A stretch of DNA of 61,739 nucleotides. Origin: Gammaproteobacteria bacterium (GTDB taxonomy: Bacteria > Pseudomonadota > Gammaproteobacteria > Chromatiales > Chromatiaceae). The notes beneath the pieces are model-generated. The model was given only the letters and a program-made list of their open reading frames with translations, searched no databases and was not told the origin of the DNA. Location: NCBI GenBank assembly GCA_024227135.1, contig JAAELC010000517.1, positions 1-61,739 of the forward strand, read 5' to 3'. Positions 23,101 through 38,100 of this stretch are shown here, piece by piece (the first letter of the stretch is position 1; every line of letters starts with the position of its first letter). Both the position numbers and the translations under genes were made by a program.

Positions 23101-26100
23101 CTGTCGGACTTCTATACCCATACCCTGAAGGCCGACTATCCCATCCACATTGATTTCCTTCAGGGGCCGGTCAACCCCCGGGTGGACATCAATTCCGTGG
23201 GCGATCTGCAACTGCTGGGCGAACTGGCGGTGCCGGAAATCGGTGGCATCGATCTGGTCTCAACAGGGGGGTCGGTGACCCAGTCCGAGAAATCGGCGAT
23301 TTTCGGTGCCAATCCCACGGTGTCGGCAGACGGTGCGGTGGCGTTCAATCTCCAGGGTAACCTGGATCCCTCCTCGGGTCTGCCTACCCGGGCCAACGTG
23401 TTGAATGTCAGCACCACCGAGGACGTGCGGGTGATCCTGGTTTCACCGGATCAGACCAGCAGTATCGTGGTAGGCGAGGTGGAGTCGCTCGGGGGCGATG
23501 TCATATTGCAGGCCGCCGACGGTATCCAGGCGCTGAACGAGATTTCCTTTATCCGCGGTAATCGTATTGAGTTGTACACCAAACGGGGCGATCTGGGTGC
23601 TTCATTCCGGCCTTTGCGTATCGACAGCAACTACGGTGTTCCGGATGGTCAGGAGTTGACCGGTGGGTTGGCCGCCCGTGCCGAGGGCGATGTTTTTATC
23701 CGTGAACTGACCGGTGATCTGCACCTGATTGCACCCCAGGAGTTTCCGGAAGGTGTACCTGAAGATGCCTCTGTTAAATCGTTGACCGGCGATGTACAGA
23801 TCGAAGTAGTCGACGGGGATCTGCTTGACCGTTTTCAGGAACATTTTCGTCCCACCGACCGGGTCGATGCGGATAACCTTTCTGCGGTACAGCAGGATAC
23901 AGTCAGCCGGGGTATATTTTCCCGGGATGCCTACCGTTATCCCGTGTCTCCGGGACTCTATGCGGTGCTCTATCCTCATACCGATATCCCGGCCGACCAG
24001 GCAGCAGCCGTGGTGGAAGCGCCCAATATAGCAGGCGCCGTGGTTCAACTGGCGGTGGGAGGCAGCGGCCGTATCGGTGAAGTCAACGATGCCATTGCCA
24101 TCGATATGACCCGGGATTTTGCCGCACTTTCCGTTGCTGAGAAAACCGCATTGTCCCAGGCCACGGCGGGAGATGTGGTGGGTCTTTCTCACGCTCATTA
24201 CCGCTTTGTGGGTGTAGACCAGTCCCTGATCGATCTGTCCGATGAGGATTTCACTGATGAGGACCGTTGGTCGAAAGTGGAAATCGATCATTTCAGCGGT
24301 GTCGGCCCGGATCAGCCATACCGATTCGTGCGCAATGGCGAGGTAGTACTGGTACAGCATGACCCGGCAGACTACGGTCTGTATCGGTACCAGGGTAGTA
24401 ACGGCAGTCTGGATCTTGATAGCCAGGATTACTTCGATATCAGCCGCTGGCAGCGGCTGTCTGCGGATCATGCCAGTGACGATGGCCTTCCGAAGACCTT
24501 GACCATCGAGGATCTGGTGGTTGACCGCCACACCCTGGAGTCGGTTACGCTCAAGATTCGCAACGACGTGAATCTGGTCGCTACGACTCACATCACCGTG
24601 GATGCCGCGGCGGGAGCGGCGCTGCATCAGGACGGCGATCTGCTCATCGATCATGTCCGTGTCGGTGGGGATGTCCTGCTGGAAGCCACCGGCAATGTAT
24701 TCGACATGTACACCCATTCGGATGCGGCGGTCAGCGCGGACGGTTATCTTCAAATGATTTCCGGCGGGGTTATAAAATCGACCAACGGAACGGACCCGTT
24801 CCGTATTCAGGTTACCCGCACCGGTGAATTCGGCGCCGAGGCTGCCGGCGATATCGGTGTTCGACAGGTGGCCACCGACCTGACGTTGAGTCTAAGTGGC
24901 AGCGATGGTCTGAACATCGACGGCGGCAGTCACGAGATCGATGACCTCTATATTCGGCGTATCAACGCCGAAGGGCCGGTGAAAGTACGGGTCATGGAGG
25001 GGGATCTGTACGTGGGTCATGTCCGCTCTACAGACAGCATCCACTTGATTGCCGACGATGATATTTATGATCGCTACGACGACCCGGCATCTCCCATCAT
25101 CAACATCTATACCGGAACCGTGGAAGCACCCGCCACAGGCAACGTGATACTCAACGCCGGTGGCTCGATCGGTACCCCGGAGAATCCTCTGGATATTGAG
25201 GTACGGGACGGTACGCTGGTATCCCTGTCCGGAAACAGTACTTATCTGCACGCCCGAGGCTCCCTGCTGATTGAGGATGTCCACGCCATCGACGGTGATG
25301 CATGGCTCGACGTGGATGGTATTGCCTACATCGAGCGAATCCGTGCACTGCTGGGGAAAGCCAGTGTCATCGCCAGGGACGAGATATTGGATTGGATGCA
25401 TGACGCCAGTGCCGATGTATTGGCGGTGGATGTTCAGCTGGTCTCCGAGCAGGACGCGGTGGGTACCCGGTTCGATGCCATCGAAATCGACAGTGCATTC
25501 TCAGGACCGGGGCAGGTATCGGCCGAGGCGGCCGGGGATATACAGGTGGTTGAAGTCGATGGCAGCCTGACCCTGGATCAGGTGCTTTCCACCGCCGGTG
25601 ATGTGGTGCTGACCGTATTGGATGCACTCCCCGCAGGGCAGGACCTGATTCTGCTGTCCATCGGATCTATAGCCGCCAATGGCGGCGCGATACGTCTTCA
25701 GGCAGGGGACAATCTGGCTCTTTCCGGCACCATCACGGGTAACCGGGGTGTTTATCTGCGGGGTGATCACAGAGACAAAGATCCAGGCACCGGTTCCTTG
25801 ATGAATATCACTGGTGCGGTATCCGCCACCACTCTGGAAGTACGGGGTGGGCAGGACGATGATGAGCTTCAGGCAGCCGGCCAGACCGTCGACATGGTCG
25901 TCTGGGCGGGCGCCGGTAATGACACGGTGGTAACGGGCGAGGGTGACGACAGTCTGTTTGGTGAGTCCGGTGTCGATCTGCTCGATGCAGGAGCCGGTGA
26001 CGATTTGATCGTCGCGGGTGAGGGTGTGGGGAACAGGCTGTTCGGGCGATCCGGTGACGATCGAATCATCGGATCGGATGAGGGGGGCATGGCGGACCCC

Positions 26101-29100
26101 GACTTCACCGACAGTATTCACTTCGGCGACCGCATCGACGCCGGTGCCGGTAATGATCAGGTGTGGGCACTGGGTGGTGCCGACCTGGTGTTGGGTGGTG
26201 CGGGCAGGGATACCATCGATGGTGGCGATGCCAGCGACCGTATAGAGGGTGGTGCCGATAATGACTGGCTCTTTGCGGGAAGCGGCACCGGCGACGTACT
26301 GCACGGAGATGGCGGCAACGACACGATTTACGGATCCGATTCCGGAGCAGATCTGATTCTGGGCGGTGAAGGTGACGATGAGCTTTTCGGTCAGGCGGGA
26401 ACTGACGACATCGACGGGGGAGCCGGCAGCGATCTGATCGATGGGGGAGCGGACACAGATCAGTTGCAGGGTGGTTCCGGTGCGGACCTGATCCGTGGCG
26501 GTGGTGGCACTGGAGATACCATCGACGGTGGTGATGACGATGATCATATCTGGGGTTCCGATGATGGGGCCGACCAGGTCGATGGGGGTGCCGGCCGGGA
26601 TCGCATCTGGGGACAGGGCGGCAACGATTCCCTCGGCGGTGGTGAGGGTGACGATATCATCGAAGGCGGAACCGGTGACGATACCATTACCGGTGATGCC
26701 GGCAGTGACCTGTTACTCGGTGGTGCTGATCACGATGTTCTTTTCGGGCTGAACGCTCCTGGCATCGGTGCCGATGGATCTGTGGATTACCTGTATGGTG
26801 ATTTTGGGACCAACGACGGGGAAGCGGGCAGCGGCAATGATCGACTGACCGGGCACACCGGTGTGGATCTGATTTTCGGGGAAGCCGGGGACGATTTCAT
26901 CGACGCGGACGGCGATTCCGTTGCTGATCCTGAGGGTGGGTTGCTCGCAGACTGGATCGACTACGGCAGCGGTGAGGCCGGCGATCCCACCCTGTTCGTG
27001 GCGCCGGCAGGAACTCCGGCACCAGCACAACTCCCTCCGGTTCCGGGATTGAATCTGGCAGGTGGAGCATTACCCGAGGGGCCGTTCTACCAGGGACGAT
27101 GGGCAGAGCTATCCGGTGCCGCTTCAGGAAGCGGATTGTCCGCTGGCGGTGAGCTTTCCACTTCACCGGATATCGTTGTCGACGCCACGGGTGTTACCGC
27201 TGCCTGGACGGAAGTTCGCAATGGCAGTGAAGAGATTTATGTGGCCCGCCATGATGGAAGCGGCTGGCATTCCCTTGGGCTCAGTGGAGAGCAGGGCGGC
27301 GTCAGCCAGTCCGACAGCCCGGCCCGGAGCCCGAGTCTGGCATTGGATGCCAGCGGTCGCCCGGTGGTGGCCTGGGTACAGCAGCATGCCGGTGGAACCG
27401 ACGTACACGCGGCTGTCTGGGATTCGGTTGCTGAAGCCTGGGTGGCCCTGGGTGGGTCACTGGGTATCGGCGGTCTTTCCGGCACCGGCAGTGCCGATGG
27501 GGTTCATCTGGCACTCAGTGATCTCGGACTGGTTGCGGCATGGGTCGATGAGTCCAGTGGAAGGGCACAGGTCTATGCCCGGTTCTTCGATGGTGTCTCC
27601 TGGCAGGTGTTGGGAAGCGCTTCAGGTACCGGGATTTCCAATGCCGGAGCAGGGTCTGCCCTGGGCGAACTGGTACTGGCAGCGGAAGGCAGTGATATCG
27701 CTTTGGCCTGGTCCCTGTTGGACCCATTCGAGGTACGCCAGGTCTATGCCGTTCACTACGACGGAACCTCCTGGGAATCCAGGGACGGTTCAGCCAGCAA
27801 TATCGGAGAACCCGGAGTCGCCAGCACGGTGGTGGGATCCTTCGATGGTGTGATCACCCACAATGATCAGCCCGCTATCGCCTGGCTGGACGGTAGTTTC
27901 TATGTGGTCTGGCGAGTCTATGCCGACCAGGGGTCTTCCCTTGCTGTCGCCCAGTACCCGGACGGGCAAAGTGCCAGTTTGATCGGGACCTACGGTGTGC
28001 CCGGTGAACCTTCCCAGCCGGTATTGGCAGCCGGTGGTGGCGAGATGCGTCTGGCCTGGATCGAAACCCCCGATGAAACCCGACCCACCGCACTTTACAG
28101 CCTGATCTGGAACGGCAGCGATTTTGTCGAAGAAATAGCGGGGGATGCCTCGCACAAAGGCATCAGCGTCACCGGCGGCCAGGCCCAGCAGTTGTCCTTT
28201 ACTTTGGGTGATGACGGCCGTCCTGCCGTTGCCTGGCAGGACGCAGCCCAGGACGGTATGCCGGAAATCCAGGTACGCGGCCACAACCTGAATCTGAACG
28301 GTACCGCCTACACAGCCGAAGCCGGTGTATTGTCGGTGCAACAGATACTGGATGCCAACGACCTGGGTGTAGGAGACAGCATCCTGGTGACAGGTGAACA
28401 TGCCTCCGGTTTTACTGTGTCGGCAGGGGATGCCGGATTGAGTATTCTGGGTACATCCGGGTCCTCCATCGGTGGTCCTGTGGTCATCGAAAACGGTGCC
28501 CATGACCTGACCCTTCAGCGCCTGACCCTGGCCGGTGGCGTCCAGGTGCAGAGTGCAGATCGCTTTACCCTGCTCGAATCCAGTATTGAGGGCGGCTTGC
28601 TGATAGAAGGAGGGGTGGATGCCCGCATTGCGTTCAACCAGATATCCGGGGTGAATGCCGTGACCCTCTCGGGTGGTGTAACCACACCCATTCTGCGTGA
28701 CAATCAAATCAGCGGTGGCGCTGGTCTGGTCATTACAACGGACGGAGTCAGTGCCTACGCAACAGCGGTACAGAATCTGACCCCCGATGCTTACTGGCGC
28801 CTGGGGAACGATGCTTCTGACGCATCGGGCAATGGCTACGACGGCTTTTTCCAAAACGGTCTGGCAACCGGGAATCCCGGTGCACTGAATGGCGATCCGA
28901 ATACTGCCGTGGGTTTTGACGGTAGCGATGATCGGGTAGACCTGGATCACAACGCGCTGAATTCGGCCTCGGATCTGACCCTGGCGTTCTGGCTCAAGAC
29001 ATCCGACACCGGGGACGGTGCTTTGATCAGCGCCGCCAACGTTGCCAATACCAACGAGTTACTGCTTTACAAGCGCAGTGCTACCCAGCTGGACTTCTAT

Positions 29101-32100
29101 ACCGGAGAGACTGTCAACAGCCATGTTTCCTGGACGGGACTATCCTCACTGGCGGACGATGCCTGGCACATGGTCGTACTGGTGCGGGACCAGGTGGCCG
29201 GTGAGGTGGAACTGTTCATCGACGCTGAATCCCAGGGGGTACGTACCACGAGCCTGAATACGTTGCAGGTCGATGCCGGTGGCTTCGTCCTGGGACAGGA
29301 GCAGGATTCTGTGGGAGGCGGCTATGTCGCTAACGAATCCCTGGACGGCGAACTGGATGAGCTGGTGCTGATACGGCGTGTTCTCACACCGTCAGAGATA
29401 ACCACCCTGTTCAATCAGGCATCAGCCGGAATCGTCGGTGGATCGGCGCCATCAGACATCGACGTACGTGACAACGCGTTTAATGTATCGGGTGTTGGTA
29501 TATCGATTATTGCAGAGGGTTCGGGAGACATCGTTCGGAATACCATCACCGGTGGACAGACCGGTCTTACGATCAGGTCTGACTTCGTTGGCTTGATCAG
29601 TGAAAATGATATCAGTGGGGCCGTTACGGGTGTCGAATACCGGGCTGCCGCTGTGTTGGATGCCAACAGCATACATGGCAATACGCTAGGTGTCCGGGCA
29701 GAGGCAACCGACGATATCGCACTGGGTTTCGTGGAAACGGCCCGTCCCAATAAGATTTTCGAAAACATGACCGGTGTTAATCTCCAGGGCCGGATGCAGG
29801 CTCAACACATCTTTGATAATCAAATCGGTGTCAGCGGTTCCGGTCAGTTGGGTGGCGATACCCTGGAGTTGGCGAATCTCATCGAGGCCAATCAGACAGG
29901 GGTTGCAGATTTCGACGGGATCATCCGGTTTAACCGTATCGCAGATAATACCCAGATCGGCGTTCAGGCTGCCGATGGCCAGCGGATCTATCACAATCTG
30001 ATCTACCGCAACGGCGTTGCCGGTGTACTGGTAGACGGCGTTGATGATGTGGCAGTCATACAGAATACCCTGTATACCGAGACTGGAGACAACGTACGGC
30101 TGGTCAACGGGGCCACTCGAACGGAGCTGCGCAGTAATATCCTCTGGGCAGATGGCGGTTACGACATTAACGTGGATAACCAGAGTCGCGTCGGCTTGTT
30201 CAGTGACTACAATAATCTGTATGCCGGGGACAGCGGTGCGCTGGTGCGTTTCGGGTCCGGTGTTTCCGATAAAGGCAGCTGGGATAATGTGTTCACCGAC
30301 ATACTGGACTGGCAGATGGATGTGGTTCGGCACGACCTACATTCCATCGGTCGTACCGCCATCGATCCGGATTGGGCCAGGCCGGCATTCTTCGATCTTG
30401 CCCGGGGTGATTTCCGTGTCCACGGACTCACCGCCGGATTGCGATTTACCAGTCCGACTGTCGATGGGGCGGACCCTCGTACCGATCAGCAACTCACCAC
30501 CGACTATACCAATCTTCTGACGAATCCCGATTTTACCGATGCATTAAGTAACTGGACCACCAACGCCGACGCTGGCCAGCGCTCGGAAAACCCCGTGGGT
30601 TATGCGGGTGACGAATACTTTATTGCCGGGCCAGTGGAGGAGGGGTTTGCCGAGCAGACAATCGATCTTCTTGGCACCGGTTACGCTGCCGGCTTGCTGG
30701 ACAGTGGTGATTTACGGCTGGTATTCGGTGGCCGCGCCCAGTCTTTTTCTGAGGAACCTTTGGACAGCGGCAGTATCCGGCTGCGCGTACTGGATGCCGG
30801 TACAGGTCTGCTTGGGGAAACCATCGTATCAGCCGGCAACACCACTGATCGCTGGGAACTGATAGGGGAGGAGTTTATTCTGCCGGTGGGTGCACGGCAG
30901 ATCGAATACAGGTTTATTGCTAATCGCAACAGCGGAACCAGCAACGATGGCTATCTGGACCACGCTTTCGTCTATCTGATTGATGAAACCCTGGCTCCCA
31001 ATCAGGGGGCATATGGTGACAGTACCGCAGAACCTGCCAGCCCTGATGATCACATAGCCGTGCGCTTCCCAGATCTTTACACCGACTGGGAGCGGGACAA
31101 ACCCCTGTTTATCAGTTGGGATTCCTACGGCAACCGCGACAATGCGCCGGTAAGAATCGATCTGTTGTCTGACACATCGGAAGGTCCTGTATTGCTTGCA
31201 GCGCTGGCTGCCTCGACCCCGGACGATGGCGAGTTTCTCTGGATTCCTTCCAATGACAGTATCGATTTCGGAACTGAAGGGTTGCGCATTCAAATCAGCC
31301 GTTCCGACAATTCGCTGGTTTTCGATCGCAGCACCGAATCGTTCAGCGTACCCGTGGATGGTGATGATTACTACGTCGATGACGGGTTCAACGACGAAGA
31401 TGTCTACACCCCCGACGCGGTCGGTTCCAATCGCCACACCGGTAAGACACCGGATGTGCCGAAACCTTATGCAGGCAATATTCTGAGAACTTACGAACTC
31501 GGTGCCGGGGACGTGCTGCATGTGGATGCCGGAGAGTACCCCCTGTTCGATCCATTGACTTTGTCGGGAACCAACGATCTGGGATTCGGGGTGGACGAAG
31601 GCTTCGTGCTGCGTGGCGCCCTTATATCGGAGGGTTCCGGTGACGTACCGAACAGTCATCTCGTGCCTGCATTCAGCAGCGACCGGCCGGATGCCCTGAT
31701 CGAAATTGAAGACGGCGATTTTATCACTATCGAGAATTTCAGCCTGCAGCGGGGCCAACGGGGTCTCTGGGTGCATAGCAGCAGTGATCACTTTGCTGCA
31801 GCTTATCTCACCGTCTTCGACCATACCCATCGAGGAGTTCAGGTGTCGACCTTTGCACCAACCTCCTATCTGGATCACCTGGTGGTTTACGGGACTGGAG
31901 ATGATGCCAATGACCGGGCTGTGGACTTAAGCGGCGCTATGGGCGGGCTCACCAACAGCCAGGTATTCCACAATGCCGGTTACGGTGTCTACCTCACCAA
32001 CATCGGGGATGGGGTCGTTCAGGCCAGTGAAATCCGGGATAACCGGCGTGGCCTCTATGTAACCAATAATCTGGCGGGCACTACGACATTGATCGGAAGT

Positions 32101-35100
32101 ACCGATCTGGCAGCGGGTCTGGGCAATCTGATCCATGACAATCAGGATCATGGCGTCACCATCGGTAGCAAGGTACAGGTGTCCGGAAATACCATCTATG
32201 GCCATGACGACAGCTCACAGGCCGGCATACTGATGTCTGGCGGAGAAGCAAGCCTCAACGTGGTTTTTGGAAACACAACCGGTATTCAGGGTTCGGGGGA
32301 TGCACGTCATAACCGGGTATTCGGAAACCAGGCAACCGGTATTCTGTTGAACTCCGTGCTGGGTACCGTCGAAGGTAACACCGTATACGGCAATGCTGGC
32401 TGGGGTATTCGGCTGGATTCCGGATATTACACCTACACCGGTTCGGTAGTCGGGAATCTGGTGTACGAAAATCTGTCCGGTGGCGTCAGAATCAACACCG
32501 GTGACGACCATCAAGTGATCAACAATACCCTTTATCAGTCCGAGGGTGCTGCGTTACGAATTCAGGGGAACACCCAGGATGTTTCCGTGCGCAATAACAT
32601 CATTCAGGTGGGTGATGGAACCGGAATCAGCATGGCCGATGACAGTCAGGTGGGATTTGACAGTGATTTCAATCTGTTTCAGGTGACAGGGTCCGGTAGT
32701 GTGGGAACCTGGCAGGGTCTGGCGTCAGCCGATCTGAACGCCTGGCGTGGTGCCAGTTTTACCGATACCGACAGTCTGTTTGATGATCCCCTTTTCGTTC
32801 TTCCCGCCGGTGCCGATGGTCTGATGGGATTCGATTGGAGCCCGGTCCCCGGTTCGATACAGATTATCGATAACGCCGATGGAACCGGTTTCACCACCGA
32901 AGGGACCTGGGTCCCCCGCAACGACGGGCGGGACGGTCAGCAACTCGCCAGCAGCGGACTCGCCATGGCAACCTGGACTTTTGACGGGCTCGAGAAAGGG
33001 CTGTATCAGGTTGCCGCCACCTGGAAGGAAGCGGGTTCTTCTTACGACCAGTCCGCGTTGTACCGTGTGTACGATGGGGAGGATTTCGCACACTCCGTTT
33101 CCAGGAACCACTACTGGCAGGGACCGGATGACTTTACCGATGACGGTTCCTCCTGGGATTCTCTGGGCAGGATAGTCGTCGACGGGGATACGCTTCGGGT
33201 GACCTTGACCGACGACGGCAGCGGTCGTGTGCTGGCGGATGCCATTCGAATCGAACGTATAGCCGGAGATTTCGGCAACGACGACGATTTTCATCTGAGC
33301 AGCCTGTACGGCAGTTATCATGGTGGAAGCCGGGTTCCGGTACTTCCCGGAATTGGTCAACTGCCGGTGCAGGCATCGGGTGAGTGGCTCACCGACGGTG
33401 CCCAGTCTCCCGGTATCGATCGTGGCGATGCAGCGGATGACTATGCCAATGAACCTCTTCCCAGCGGTGGCTTCATCAATCTCGGTACCTATGGCAACAC
33501 CGCGCAGGCCTCTCTCAGCCCTGAACAGTATGTACTGGTGATTCGGCCCAATGGCGGTGAAGGTATTCCCCATGAGACCCAGACCCAGATTCACTGGCGC
33601 GCCTTCGGCTTCGAAGGCGGGGTAGACCTGGCCTATTCCACCACCGGGCCGGGAGGGAATTACGTGGTTTTTGCCAGTGACGAACCCAATGACGGAGAGT
33701 ATCTGTGGAACCTGGACCCGGCGGTTTTCCCGCCATCAGAGCAATACATCATTCGTGTCAGCGCCAGTGTGGATTCCTCCATCGTTGACAGTTCCGACAG
33801 CGTATTCACCGTTACGCCCCCCATTACGGTCTATTACGTAAACGATGTTGATCAAACCGGGGATGAGTACACCACGGCGGTGGGTGATGATACGAACGAT
33901 GGTTTGTCACCAGACTCACCTAAAGCGACATTGCGGGCGCTGTTGGAGGCTTACGATTTCGATGCCGGCGACACCATTCTCGTGGATACCGGTGTTTACA
34001 ATCTAACGACCAATATACAGATTACCGCTGACGATGCCGGAGTGGCAATTCAGGGAGCGTTGCAGGATGGCCATGAAACAGTGATCGACCGTGGCAACAC
34101 CAACACGGGTAACTATGCGATCGAGTTAACGGATGCCGACGAGGTTCAATTATCCCATCTGACAATAATCGGAGGTCAGTATGGAATCTACGCATCCAAC
34201 AGCTCGGACAGTGACGACCTGCTGTTTGACCAGCTTGAAATTTACGGCAATCTGTACGATGGCAGCTACCTGGGTAACAACAACGATCGTGCCCGGTTAA
34301 CGAATCTGCTGGTTCACAACAACGGCCAGGACGGCGTGGAAATCAAGGGGCTCGACACCCAGATCAGCGGAGGCCGCTACTACAGCAACAACACCATGGG
34401 ACTACGGCTGCTTGGTACCGGACAGACAGTGGATGCTCTGGAGACCTTCGCTAACGGTACTTATGGTTTGTACGCGGGAGGTGCAGGTTCCCTTCTCACC
34501 GGGATTTATGCTCACACCAATGTAACGGGTATCTACGCAACCGGCAGTGGAACCGAGGTACGTGACAGCAGGCTGGTTGCCAATACCGGTACAGGGCTCA
34601 ATATTTCTTCCGGCGCGCTGGCTGAATCCAATCTGGTATTTGGACAGGATGGCAGTGGTGACAAAGGTATCGAAATAGCCAATGCGACGGCCCGGGATAA
34701 TCAGGTATTCGGCAACGATCGGGGTATCCAGGGATACGGGGTGATCGAGGGAAACCGGGTATACGAAAACAACTGGGGTATATTGGCAAGCACAACCCTC
34801 GGTACAGTGCGGGACAACCAGGTATACGACAACGTCACCGGCATTCAGCTGTCGGCGAGTTACTACACCTATACTGGATCGGTTTATAACAATCGGGTCT
34901 ATGGCAACAGCGGTACCGGCATCCTGGTTCATCATGGAGACAATCACCAGGTTTACAACAACACCCTGTTGCAGGAGATCGGGACGGCGATCCGGGTACA
35001 GGGTGGTGCAGTAGGCACTCAACTGCATGACAATATCCTGGTGATCGGTGACGGCCACGGTATCAGCGTCGCGGATGACAGCCAGGTACAATTCGGGAGT

Positions 35101-38100
35101 GACTACAACCTGTTTCATATCACTGGCGGCGGTTCGCTGGGACAGTGGGAAGGCAGCGATTTCACCGATCGTGTGGACTGGTTTTACGGTCTGGGTTTCG
35201 ATCAGCACAGTCGGGAGGGAGATCCACGGCTGACCGATGTGGATGGTGCCGATAACCGGCAGGGTTACGATTCTTCATCCGTACCACTCAGCGTGCAGAT
35301 AATCGACGATGGGGATGCCGGCTTTACGACCGAGGGCACCTGGCTGAGCCGTGCCGGCGGATTGGGTGGTACCCAAAGCTACAGCGACGGCACTGCGGTG
35401 GCGACCTGGACCTTCGATGGTCTGGCGTCTGGTATCTATCGGGTGGCAGCGACCTGGAACTCTGCCGGTGGCGGATTCGACAGCAGCGCCCGCTACCGCA
35501 CTTATGCTGACGGTGATTACCTGGGCACACTCACAAGAAGCCACTACAGCGGCTCGCCGGATGACTTCGAGGCAGAGGGACGTGCCTGGGAAACGCTGGA
35601 TCTGGTGAGGGTGATCGATGGCCAGATCCAGGTGACCCTGACTGATGACGGCACCGGACGGGTATTGGCCGACGCGGTGCGGATCGAGCGATTTGAAGGG
35701 GACTTTGGTGCTGATGATGATTTCCATCTACTTGCCGATTCACCCGCTATCGATGCGGGTGATCCCGCTGCGGCCTATCTGCTGGAACCGGTGCCCAACG
35801 GCGGCCGGGTCAATCAGGGGGCCTATGGAAACACCATAGAGGCCGCCGCAAGCCCCGACGAACTGGTGCAGATTCTGACACCGAACGGTCTGGAAAAGTA
35901 CGAAGTCGGACAAACCGTGGAGGTTCAGTGGCGTATGGCCGGCCTCCAGGAGCATGAGGTGCTGGCGTTGATCAACTCGGGTGGTGGGGCACTATCCGGA
36001 GTTGGCGACTGGTTATCCGATCGCTACCGCAGCACAGGCAGCACTTCAACCAACACCAACATCGATACCAGCGGAGCGACGGACCCCGGGCCGGCGGCAC
36101 TGTATGAGACTTTCAGCTATGCAGCGTACGGTACAGGTAACCAACTGACTTATCAGCTTCCGGTGGAAGATGGCAATTACCTGGTCAGGCTCCATTTTGC
36201 CGATCCCAGTTACAACACAGCAGGAAGTCGGGTTTTCGATATCCTGCTTAACGGGACAGTGGCGGAAGAGGATTACGACATTGCCCAGTCCGCCGGTGGA
36301 AGGGATCGTGCCGTCGTGGAGGAGTATTCGGTCAGCGCAGCGGATGGGCAGGGTATCAGACTGGATCTGGAAAACGTCACTGCCGCCTACGCGGTGCTCA
36401 GCGGTATCGAAGTGTTGCGTATCAATTCATCGGGCGCGACTGCGCCGACGGTGGATCTGTCAGTTTCAGTAGACGGAGGGACCAACTGGACACCGGTGGC
36501 GACCGACCTGGGAGTAGACCGGTTTGGCCGTGGCACCTACCAGTGGACGGCGGGACCGGAAACTGCGGGTGCCACCGCACTGTTCCGGGTGGCAGCCAAT
36601 GCAGGCGTGCAACCAACGGATAATTCGGATGAACCTTTTCTGATCTCCGGAGCAGGGCAGGCCTACTACGTCAATGACAGTGAATTGACCGGGGATGAAT
36701 ACACCACGGCAATTGGCAGTGACGCCAACTCGGGTAAACGGCCCGATGCGCCGATGGCGAGCCTGGCGGGGCTGTTGCGGGCTTACGATCTGGACCCGGG
36801 GGACATCGTTTATGTGGATAGCGGCGTCTACAATCTGGCAACCAATGTCCTGATCACCGGGGATGATGCCGGTGCAGCCATCCAGGGTCCGGTGGTACCA
36901 GGACACACAGCAGTCATAGACCGTGGCAATACCAACAGCGGTAACTATGTCATCGAGTTGCAGGACGCAGACGGCATTCAATTGTCAAACCTGGTATTGA
37001 CCGGGGGGCAGTATGGCATCTATGCATCGAACAGTTCCGACAGCGACGATCTGCAATTCGACAACCTGGAAATCCATGGAAACTCCGTCGATGGTATTTA
37101 TCTTCAGGCCAGCAATGACAGGGCCGTGTTGACGGACCTGCAAGTCCACCATAATTCTCAGGATGGGGTGGATATTCGGGGCAACGGCACCCGGGTAACG
37201 GGGGGAGATTATTATTCAAATACCTCCATTGGTCTGCGTCTGCAGGGCACAGACCAGGAAGTCAGCGCCCTGGAAGCTTTCAGAAATGGCAGTTACGGTG
37301 TTTACGTACAAGGTGCGGGTTCTCTGGTCAACGACGTGTTTGCCCATGCCAATATAACGGGTATCTATGCCGGGGGAAGCAGCACCGAGGTGCGTGACAG
37401 CCAGCTGGTTGGAAATACCACGACGGGTCTCTACCTGTACAACGGTGCGCTGGGAGAAGCCAACCTGGTTTTCGGACAGGATGGCAGCAATGATGTGGGT
37501 ATTCAGGTGCAGTCCGCCACGGCCCGGGGTAACGAAGTTTACGGAAACGAGCGGGGTGTCCAGGGTTACGGTGTGATCGAAGCCAATCGGGTGTATGGCA
37601 ATACCTGGGGCGTACTGGCGAATGCCACTCTCGGGACAGTGCGAGGTAATCAGGTTTTTGACAATGTCACCGGAATCCAGCTTTCAGCGGGCTACTACAC
37701 CTATACCGGGTCGGTTTACAACAATCGAATTTACGGGAACAGTGATACGGGTATCCTGGTCAACGGCGGAGACAATCATCAAATCTATAACAACACCCTG
37801 CTGCAGGAGAGTGGTACCTCGATCCGGGTACAGGGTGGCACTGCAGGCGCCCAGCTTCACGATAATATCCTGGTGATCGGGGATGGCCTTGGCATCAGCG
37901 TGGCAGACAACAGCCAGGTGGGATTCGACAGTGACTACAACCTGTTTCAAGTAACCGGCAGCGGGTTTCTGGGTCAATGGGAATTTGCAGACAGCAGCAC
38001 GGTTGATTTCAGCGACAGGCTCGACTGGTTCTACGGCCTGGGTCTGGATCAGCACAGCCAGGAGGGAGATCCGGGGCTGGTGGACATTGATGGTGCAGAC

